Positions 1-4,398 of a DNA stretch of 5,052 bases are shown piece after piece (positions within the stretch are counted from its first letter, which is position 1; the number at the start of each line of letters is the position of its first letter). A model generated the notes under the pieces. That model was given only the letters and a program-made list of their open reading frames with translations, had not been told where the DNA came from and made no database searches. The stretch spans positions 1 through 5,052 of the forward strand of contig JAEYZV010000007.1 in the NCBI GenBank assembly GCA_023427865.1, written 5' to 3'. Position numbers and translations under genes: made by a program. Origin of the DNA: Acidobacteriota bacterium (lineage in GTDB: Bacteria > Acidobacteriota > Vicinamibacteria > Vicinamibacterales > Vicinamibacteraceae).

Positions 1-1
1 C

Positions 2-787
2 AACGAGACCTGTGCCCGCACCTTCAAGAAGGTCCATCTCGAGATGGGCGGCAAGAACGTGATCATCGTGATGGACGACGCCCGGCTCGATCTCGCGGTC
101 GACGGTGCGGTGTGGGGCGGCTTCGGCACGACGGGGCAGCGGTGCACGGCGGCCAGCCGCGTCGTGGTGCACGAGCGTGTGTACGACGAGTTCCTGGAGC
201 GGTTCGTTGCGAGGGCGCGCCAGCTCGTGGTGGGCGACGGGCGCAAGCACGGCGTGCAGATGGGGCCGTCGATCCACGAGCAGCAGCTCGGGAAGGTGAT
301 CGAGTACGGCGGCAGCGGTCAGGCCGACGGCGCGCGCCTGGTGCGGGGCGGCCGCCGGCTCACCGAGGGCGCGCTGGCCGACGGCTGTTTTCACGAGCCG
401 ACGATCTTTGCCGACGTCAGGCCGTCCATGCGCATTGCGCGGGAGGAGATCTTCGGCCCCGTCGTGTCGGTCCTACGCATCAGCTCGCTCGAGGAAGCCG
501 TTGCGGTCGCCAACGATGTCGCCTATGGTTTGTCGGCAGCCATTTATACACAGGACATCAATGCGGCGTTCACGGCCATGCGGGACGTGTACACCGGGTT
601 GTTCTACGTCAACGCGCCGACGATCGGGGCCGAGGTGCACCTGCCGTTCGGCGGCGTGAAGGCGACGGGCAACGGCCATCGCGAGGCCGGTATCGCGGCG
701 CTCGACGTCTTCAGCGAGTGGAAGTCGATCTACGTGGACTTCAGTGGCCGCCTGCAGCGCGCGCAGATGGACACCGAGCAGATCTGA
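2..787 (+). CDS. Aldehyde dehydrogenase family protein, C-terminal part (5' end outside window)
   Basis: NAD(P)+-dependent oxidation of an aldehyde to a carboxylate, in the cytoplasm; the substrate cannot be told from sequence. The reading frame is open from the first bases, so the gene begins upstream and 261 residues are visible, about the last half of a usual 480-530-residue ALDH. Counting from the window edge, the general-base Glu14 sits in LEMGGKN and the nucleophile Cys48 in GQRCTA. Their 34-residue spacing equals that of E268 and C302 in ALDH2. The cofactor-contacting EEIFGPV motif is at 148-154 and PFGGVK at 215-220. The catalytic half looks intact. The end (EVHLPFGG, GNGHREAG, then a GRLQRAQ tail) recalls an uncharacterised ALDH subgroup rather than a named enzyme, so I give no gene symbol. 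An internal ATG at 44 lies after the catalytic Glu and is not a plausible start. The gene converges on the TPR-like gene, 54 bp after its stop. Confidence 0.95.
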   Translation, partial: NETCARTFKKVHLEMGGKNVIIVMDDARLDLAVDGAVWGGFGTTGQRCTAASRVVVHERVYDEFLERFVARARQLVVGDGRKHGVQMGPSIHEQQLGKVIEYGGSGQADGARLVRGGRRLTEGALADGCFHEPTIFADVRPSMRIAREEIFGPVVSVLRISSLEEAVAVANDVAYGLSAAIYTQDINAAFTAMRDVYTGLFYVNAPTIGAEVHLPFGGVKATGNGHREAGIAALDVFSEWKSIYVDFSGRLQRAQMDTEQI

Positions 788-841
788 CGGGCCGGTTGCT
801 GCGCTGCGGCCTGGCGTTCACGGTGGCGTACGCCCGGGATG
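788..841. other. Convergent gap between the ALDH and TPR-like genes
   Basis: This short stretch separates two stop codons facing each other. It contains a weak inverted repeat (GGCCG at 790-794 with CGGCC at 807-811) and a perfect 10-bp palindrome, GGCGTACGCC, at 825-834. Neither is followed by a T-run on either strand, so no intrinsic terminator can be claimed. It may still work as a Rho-dependent or structure-assisted end for both transcripts, but nothing in the sequence proves this. Confidence 0.3.
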
Positions 842-1585
842 TCAGCGGCGTGACGTGAGCGCCTGCAGTCGTAAGCGCGCGCGGGCCTTGAACGCACGGT
901 CCTCGGCGACGAAGTCGCGGTGCACGGGAAGTTCGAGCACCATCTGGTAGAACCGCCGCGCTTCGGCGGGACGGTCCTCGTCCTCGTACAGCTCGGCCAG
1001 GAACATGTAGGTGACGATCGATTGACGGTTGTACTCGAGGGCCTTGCGCAGGTGCTGCTCGGCCTTCGCGGCGCTCCCGCCGAACAACCCGGGCACCTTG
1101 TGGTACCACCGGCCGAGGGCGCGATCAGCCGAGCCCTCCATGAAGGAGGGGTCGATGGTGAGGACGCGCTCGAGGGCGCGCTTGATGCGGGAGCGGTACT
1201 TCAGGCCCTGGCGCACCCCGTACGACTCGGCGAGCGCCCCCATCGTGGCAGCCAGCCAGAAATGGCCCTCCGGGCGTGCGTCGTTGAGCGCGACCGCGTC
1301 GTTGGCCGCGGCAAGGCCCGCCTCGAGCCATCGTCTCCGGTCGGACTCCGGCCCGTGCGTGCCCAGGTAGTAGCAGGCACGCGCGAGCTTCCACGCGCCC
1401 ACGAAGTCGCGCGGTGCCGTCGCGTGATGCTGCTTGTAGAGTTCTGCCGCCTGCAGTGCCGATGCGGGGTCCATGCGGTTGGCGTACAGCGCATCGGCGC
1501 GCGCGGTGCCCTGCGCCGCGGCAACTGCCCCGCCACAGAGCGCGAGAAAGACCGTAAGGTAAACTGATCTGATGCAGACTCTCAT
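842..1585 (-). CDS. Exported TPR-like (helical repeat) protein
   Basis: A 247-residue protein with a type I signal peptide: basic start MRVCIR, hydrophobic core at about 8-20, and an A-A-A cleavage site just before Gln25. The mature part (about 223 residues) should act in the periplasm. LALC lacks the small residue before Cys needed for a lipobox, so I do not call it a lipoprotein. Residues 40-215 read as paired helices of TPR type: ALQAAELYKQH (43-53), a WKLARACYYLG stretch (65-75), ANDAVALNDARPEGHFWLAA (94-113), IKRALERVLTIDPSF (134-148), AEQHLRKALEYN (175-186) and YMFLAELYEDEDRPAEARRF (193-212). The block GSADRALGRWYHKVPGLFGG (151-170) resembles TRAP-transporter T-component/TPR proteins, but no transporter genes are nearby, so the role is unknown. 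The ATG at 1585 is chosen because it alone gives a proper signal peptide and has AGGG 5 nt upstream. The frame stays open upstream to 1729 without coding character. The 5' end overlaps folE. Confidence 0.85.
   Translation of the reverse strand: MRVCIRSVYLTVFLALCGGAVAAAQGTARADALYANRMDPASALQAAELYKQHHATAPRDFVGAWKLARACYYLGTHGPESDRRRWLEAGLAAANDAVALNDARPEGHFWLAATMGALAESYGVRQGLKYRSRIKRALERVLTIDPSFMEGSADRALGRWYHKVPGLFGGSAAKAEQHLRKALEYNRQSIVTYMFLAELYEDEDRPAEARRFYQMVLELPVHRDFVAEDRAFKARARLRLQALTSRR
1556..1571 (+). promoter_or_regulatory. folE upstream region: weak SD and possible -10 element
   Basis: An AAGG at 1556-1559 lies 12 nt before the folE ATG, which is long for a ribosome-binding site. TAAACT at 1560-1565 matches the bacterial -10 box at four of six positions and would put the start of transcription at or next to the ATG, giving a leaderless or nearly leaderless mRNA. 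I see no convincing -35 box. All of this lies within the signal-peptide codons of the divergent gene. Either reading is tentative. Confidence 0.25.
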
Positions 1586-2126
1586 CCGATCCCTGCTGGA
1601 GCAGCTGGGAGAAGATCCTAGCAGGGAGGGGTTGCTCAAGACCCCGGAACGCGTCGAGAAATCGCTGCGGTTCCTGACGGGCGGGTACGCCGCTGACGTC
1701 GACGACATCCTCAATGGCGCGCTCTTCACGGTCGACTACAGCGAAATGGTCATCGTGAAGGACATCGACTTCTACAGTCTGTGCGAGCACCACCTGCTGC
1801 CGTTCTTCGGCAAATGCCACGTCGCCTACATCCCTCGCACGCAGGTGATCGGCCTCAGCAAGATCCCGCGGCTCGTCGACGTCTACAGTCGCCGGCTGCA
1901 GGTGCAGGAGCGGCTCACCAACGAGATCGCCGAGTGCATCCGCGAGAAGATCGACCCGCTCGGCGTGGGCGTCATCATGCAGGGCACCCACCTCTGCATG
2001 GCGATGCGCGGTGTGGAGAAGCAGAACTCGTGCACGGTGACCAGCGCGATGCTCGGGACCTTCCGCAGCGATGCCCGAACCCGCGCCGAGTTCCTCCAGC
2101 TCGCGCAGACGCGCGGCCACTGCTGA
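1572..2126 (+). CDS. folE: GTP cyclohydrolase I, type IA (FolE)
   Basis: Converts GTP to 7,8-dihydroneopterin triphosphate and formate, the first step of folate and pterin synthesis; a cytoplasmic, zinc-dependent enzyme, a homodecamer in characterised members. The protein has 184 residues; the E. coli enzyme has 222 and a longer N-terminus. Key residues are all present: zinc ligands Cys71 and His74 (in CEHH) and Cys142 (in HLCMAMRG), with the same 3- and 71-residue spacings as C110, H113 and C181 in E. coli. Catalytic-site His73 and His140 are present. GEDPSREGLLKTPERV (13-28) and GLSKIPRL (94-101) are family signatures. The complete zinc triad marks it as a canonical zinc-dependent type IA FolE rather than the unrelated type IB enzyme. 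The ATG at 1572 gives the usual short N-terminal helix before GEDPSREGL. There is no folate or queuosine neighbour in view; the gene is divergent from, and overlaps by 14 bp, the TPR-like gene. Confidence 0.97.
   Translation: MQTLIRSLLEQLGEDPSREGLLKTPERVEKSLRFLTGGYAADVDDILNGALFTVDYSEMVIVKDIDFYSLCEHHLLPFFGKCHVAYIPRTQVIGLSKIPRLVDVYSRRLQVQERLTNEIAECIREKIDPLGVGVIMQGTHLCMAMRGVEKQNSCTVTSAMLGTFRSDARTRAEFLQLAQTRGHC
1591..1594 (-). promoter_or_regulatory. Candidate Shine-Dalgarno for the TPR-like gene
   Basis: Read on the minus strand, AGGG lies 5 nt before the ATG at 1585. It supports that start over the longer open frame. The site lies inside the folE coding sequence, so selection on it is shared with FolE residues 7-8. 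Confidence 0.45.
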
Positions 2127-2132
2127 CGCGGG

Positions 2133-2154
2133 CGCGCCGCCTTTGTGCGGCGCG
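2133..2154. terminator. GC-rich hairpin in the folE / Lon-N convergent gap
   Basis: CGCGCCGC (2133-2140), a 6-nt loop CTTTGT, and GCGGCGCG (2147-2154) form a perfect 8-bp stem starting 7 nt after the folE stop. It lies in the 64-bp gap between two converging genes and, being symmetric, could act on both transcripts. There is no T-run after it on either strand, so it is not a textbook intrinsic terminator. A role in ending transcription or protecting the 3' end is inferred from position. Confidence 0.5.
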
Positions 2155-2190
2155 TGCGACCGGCAACGGCGCGGACGACGCCCGACCCGC

Positions 2191-2814
2191 TCAGTGAATC
2201 TGACCTGACCCCGACAGCCGGATGAGCAGGCGCTCCACGATCGGCAGGAGCGCCCTGCCCCGCGCATGCACGTCGGCGCGCTCGAGCAGCGCGAGCTTCT
2301 CGACGATGGGGATGTCGAGTGCCTGCGAGACCGCGTTGATCACCGCCTGATCGGTCATGCCCGCCGGCAGACGGATCTCGCTCCGTACGGCTGCCTGCTG
2401 CAGCAGCGCCTCGAGCTGCAGCCGGAGGCGCGTGAGGGCCTCGCGTGACCCGGCAGCGTCCGGCTCCGGGTGCCAGTCGACCCGGGCCACGCGGTACGGC
2501 GTCTCGCGAGCCACCTCCTCGACGATCTCGAACCGCGCGACACCCTGCAACACGATGTTGAAACGGCCGTCGTCCAGTGCCGCGTGATGGACGATGGTGC
2601 CGGCGCACCCGGTCGCGTAGAGCGGCGGCGCTGCGTCGTACTCCTGCTCCCAGCCACTGCGCAACACCGTCATCCCGATGAGCCCGCGCCCGGCGAGCGC
2701 GTCGCGCGTCATCGCGCGATAGCGCTCCTCGAAGATGTGCAGGGGCAGGTACGCGTCCGGAAAGAGCACGACGTTCGGCAGCGGGAAGAGCGGGATTTCA
2801 GCCGGAAGATCCAT
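2191..2814 (-). CDS. Stand-alone Lon N-terminal (substrate-binding) domain protein
   Basis: A 207-residue protein matching the LON substrate-binding domain found at the N-terminus of Lon protease, here without the AAA+ and protease parts; the length is normal for these stand-alone proteins. The opening IPLFPLPNVVLFPDAYLPLHIFEERYRAM (7-35) is the family signature, followed by the beta-rich core with GLIGMTVLR (44-52), YATGCAGTIV (66-75) and FNIVLQGVARFEIVE (85-99). A helical tail follows from about 124, ending in a PIVERLLIRL helix (191-200). No signal peptide; cytoplasmic. The domain in Lon binds unfolded substrates, and the role of free-standing versions is poorly known. The start at 2814 is chosen because the family begins just before IPLFPL; the frame runs on upstream through repeats but only to a TTG at 2967. 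No Shine-Dalgarno is visible: a G-rich tandem array ends right at the start codon. It lies 173 bp downstream of the VWA gene on the same strand. Confidence 0.9.
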   Translation of the reverse strand: MDLPAEIPLFPLPNVVLFPDAYLPLHIFEERYRAMTRDALAGRGLIGMTVLRSGWEQEYDAAPPLYATGCAGTIVHHAALDDGRFNIVLQGVARFEIVEEVARETPYRVARVDWHPEPDAAGSREALTRLRLQLEALLQQAAVRSEIRLPAGMTDQAVINAVSQALDIPIVEKLALLERADVHARGRALLPIVERLLIRLSGSGQIH

Positions 2815-2862
2815 CGGGACTCGGGACTCGGGATTGGGGATTGGGGATTGGGATTCGGGATT
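2815..2862. repeat. Period-7 G-rich tandem array abutting the Lon-N start codon
   Basis: On the plus strand there are seven consecutive units: CGGGACT twice, CGGGATT, GGGGATT twice, a 6-nt GGGATT, and CGGGATT (2856-2862). They contain seven runs of three or four Gs separated by 3-4 nt, a pattern able to form a G-quadruplex on the plus strand, which is the template strand for the minus-strand genes. The array begins at the base next to the Lon-N ATG and so replaces the usual ribosome-binding region. Similar short heptamer repeats occur between genes in several GC-rich bacteria and, as STRR sequences, in cyanobacteria; whether this one is dispersed in its own genome cannot be seen here. Confidence 0.9.
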
Positions 2863-2884
2863 GGAGCTCCGGAGTCCGGGGGGC

Positions 2885-2911
2885 GACTGGTGGCTGGTCG
2901 AGCCACCGGTC
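2885..2911. repeat. Inverted repeat (hairpin) in the VWA / Lon-N gap
   Basis: GACTGGTGGCT (2885-2895) and AGCCACCGGTC (2901-2911) are 11-nt arms around a 5-nt loop, paired throughout except for one T/G position. The inner 7 bp are perfect. No T-run follows in the minus-strand direction, so it could be a transcript-stabilising or attenuating stem rather than an intrinsic terminator. It lies 22 bp upstream of the G-rich array. Confidence 0.55.
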
Positions 2912-2945
2912 CGGCGCGAACGCCAAATCCTGCATCGCCGGATAC

Positions 2946-2963
2946 AGGCCGTGATCCCGGCCT
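2946..2963. repeat. Short hairpin just after the VWA gene
   Basis: AGGCCG (2946-2951) and CGGCCT (2958-2963) form a 6-bp stem with a 6-nt loop, 24 bp after the VWA stop codon in its direction of reading. There is no T-run. Chance occurrence is possible in DNA this GC-rich. Confidence 0.35.
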
Positions 2964-2987
2964 CCAACCTGGAGTCCTCAATCCGCG

Positions 2988-4232
2988 TCAGTGCACGGTC
3001 CGCGTCTTCTTGTCCAGGTAATCCATCAGCACGTAGCGCCCAAGCGTCATCGGCGTCGTGAAGTACGCTTTGCCGTGACAGATCTGCGCCACGCGCCGCA
3101 CGAACGCCATGAGCTCGTGGTCGCGCGCGAGCATGAACGTGTTGATCATGATCCCCGCCCTGCGGCAGGCCGAGACCTCGGCAAACGTCTCCGACACGAT
3201 GTAGGGATCGAGCCCGAACGCGTTGCGGTAGATCTGCCCGTCGGGGCGCGTGAGCGCCGACGGCTTGCCGTCGGTGATCATCACGATCTGCCGCATGTCC
3301 TTCTTCTGCCGTTCGAGGATGCGGCGGGCCAGCCGCAGCCCTTCGCGCGTGTTGGTGTAGTAGGGCCCGACGCGCACCCGGGCCAGCTGTTCCACCGGCA
3401 CTTCTTCCGCCGAGTCGTGGAACAGCACCGCGTTGAGGGCATCGCCCGGGTACTGATGCCGAATCAGGTTGGCGAGCGCGAGGGCCACGCGCTTTGCCGG
3501 CGTGAAGCGGTCCTCGCCGTAGAGGATCATGCTGTGGCTGCAGTCGAGCATGACGACCGTCGCGCAGGAGCTCTGATACTCGCCCTGCGTGACGTGCAGG
3601 TCCTGGTAGTCCAGATCGAACGCTTCGCCCGGCGCAGGCAGCCCGTTGCGCCCGACCGAGCTGAGGAGCGTCGCCACGGGATCGAGGTTCAGGGTGTCGC
3701 CGAACTCGTAGCGCTTGGTCGCGCCGCCCGCGTCGATGCCCGTCGCCATGTCACGCGTGTCGTGCCGGCCGGCGCTGCTGCGTCCCATCGAACCGAGCAG
3801 GTCGCGCAGCGCACGGTACCCGAGGAAGTCGATGCCCTTGTCGGTGACCTCGAACTTCACCGGAGGCAGGTCGCGTCCCTGGCCGCCGCCGCTCAACCGG
3901 CCCTGTTCCGGTTGTGGCGTCAGGTAGCCCTGCTGCTGCATCCGGTCGATGAGCGCATCGAGCAGCTGCTCGAGCCCCGACGTGCTGTCGCCATCTGCCG
4001 GCTCCCCCATCAGCCGCTCGAGCTGCTCGGGGGAGAGCAGGCCGTTGGCGAGCAGCGCCTCGAGGATCGCGTCCTGCAGATCCTGCCGCGTGTGCCCGTG
4101 CGCGTCCGGGTCCGGCTCGAACGGATTCTCGAACCCGCTCGACAGCAGCAGGTCCGACAGCTTCGAGAGCAGTTGTTCGAGGTCGATGCCCTCGAGGTCG
4201 TCCGGGATGAACTTCGTGTACCTGTAGCGCAT
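2988..4232 (-). CDS. VWA (von Willebrand factor A) domain protein, partner of the AAA+ ATPase
   Basis: A 414-residue cytoplasmic protein with no signal peptide or membrane segment. The N-terminal half (1-150) is helical: LEQLLSKLSDLLLSSGFENPF (18-38), a QDLQDAILEALLANGLLSPEQLERLM region (50-75) and a Gln-rich stretch near 98-111. A charged linker follows. The VWA domain runs from about 223 to 390, with a complete metal-binding MIDAS: D230-x-S232-x-S234 in MLDCSHSM, a Thr at 293 or 295 (YYTNTREGL) and D321 in ITDGKPS. In Mg-chelatase/MoxR-type systems such proteins bind the client or cofactor and are worked on by the AAA+ partner; the gene upstream on the same strand encodes such an ATPase. 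The client is unknown. The arrangement resembles mycobacterial Rv0958-Rv0959 as I recall it. The start MRYRYTKF is chosen as the first codon of the conserved opening. No Shine-Dalgarno precedes it; the mRNA there is C/U-rich. Confidence 0.9.
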   Translation of the reverse strand: MRYRYTKFIPDDLEGIDLEQLLSKLSDLLLSSGFENPFEPDPDAHGHTRQDLQDAILEALLANGLLSPEQLERLMGEPADGDSTSGLEQLLDALIDRMQQQGYLTPQPEQGRLSGGGQGRDLPPVKFEVTDKGIDFLGYRALRDLLGSMGRSSAGRHDTRDMATGIDAGGATKRYEFGDTLNLDPVATLLSSVGRNGLPAPGEAFDLDYQDLHVTQGEYQSSCATVVMLDCSHSMILYGEDRFTPAKRVALALANLIRHQYPGDALNAVLFHDSAEEVPVEQLARVRVGPYYTNTREGLRLARRILERQKKDMRQIVMITDGKPSALTRPDGQIYRNAFGLDPYIVSETFAEVSACRRAGIMINTFMLARDHELMAFVRRVAQICHGKAYFTTPMTLGRYVLMDYLDKKTRTVH

Positions 4233-4252
4233 GGCCGCGGGGAGGGGAAGCT

Positions 4253-4300
4253 CAGAATTTCAGAATTTCAGAATTTCCAAATTTCGGGATCTCGAAATTT
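4253..4300. repeat. Period-8 AT-rich tandem array A (CAGAATTT units)
   Basis: Six consecutive 8-nt units on the plus strand: CAGAATTT three times (4253-4276), then the degenerate CCAAATTT, CGGGATCT and CGAAATTT (4277-4300). It starts 20 bp upstream of the VWA start codon and is strikingly AT-rich against its surroundings. Read on the minus strand the perfect units are AAATTCTG, closely related to the units of array B, which lies about 65 bp away in the opposite orientation. Confidence 0.9.
4279..4300. repeat. Perfect hairpin inside array A
   Basis: AAATTTCG (4279-4286) and CGAAATTT (4293-4300) are perfectly complementary 8-nt arms around the 6-nt loop GGATCT. The degenerate units of array A thus form a symmetric stem. 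On the minus-strand transcript it would sit about 47 nt upstream of the VWA start codon. No T-run follows, so a terminator call is not supported. Confidence 0.6.
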
Positions 4301-4364
4301 CAGTGCCAAGGCACCGCCGATCTTCGGGCACTGCCCGGAGACGATGGCCTTGGGACATTCGGCG

Positions 4365-4392
4365 ATTCTGCAATTCTGCAATTCTGCAATTC
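4365..4392. repeat. Period-8 AT-rich tandem array B (ATTCTGCA units)
   Basis: ATTCTGCA three times (4365-4388) followed by a partial ATTC. Its reverse complement matches the perfect part of array A at seven of eight positions in each unit, so A and B form an imperfect inverted repeat, 22-nt arms with two mismatches, around a spacer. It ends 6 bp from the stop codon of the AAA+ gene. Confidence 0.88.
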
Positions 4393-4398
4393 CCTACG

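Noticed and set aside
112..858. A 248-codon plus-strand open frame within the aldehyde dehydrogenase
   Set aside because: Out of frame with the ALDH, which has its catalytic Glu and Cys in the other frame; the product is Arg/Gly-rich without motifs.
1612..1643. Sigma-70-like promoter for the TPR-like gene (TAGGAT at 1615-1620 on the minus strand)
   Set aside because: Only four of six -10 matches and no -35 box at suitable spacing; not distinguishable from chance.
1583..1729. Longer N-terminus for the TPR-like protein from 1729
   Set aside because: It would bury a clear signal peptide 48 residues inside the protein and overlap folE by over 150 bp; the added residues have no coding character.
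2133..2160. Textbook Rho-independent terminator after folE
   Set aside because: The hairpin is real but neither strand has a T-run after it, so it is listed only as a possible terminator by position.
1125..2267. A 380-codon minus-strand open frame across folE
   Set aside because: It is antisense to folE, whose zinc ligands and motifs are unmistakable, and out of frame with the TPR-like gene. It has low-complexity Arg/Ala content.
2812..2967. Longer N-terminus for the Lon-N protein from a TTG at 2967
   Set aside because: The extra 51 codons run through a hairpin and the heptamer array and match no family; homologues begin just before the IPLFPL motif.
4253..4392. CRISPR array
   Set aside because: Units are contiguous 8-mers with no spacers of constant length and no cas genes in view.
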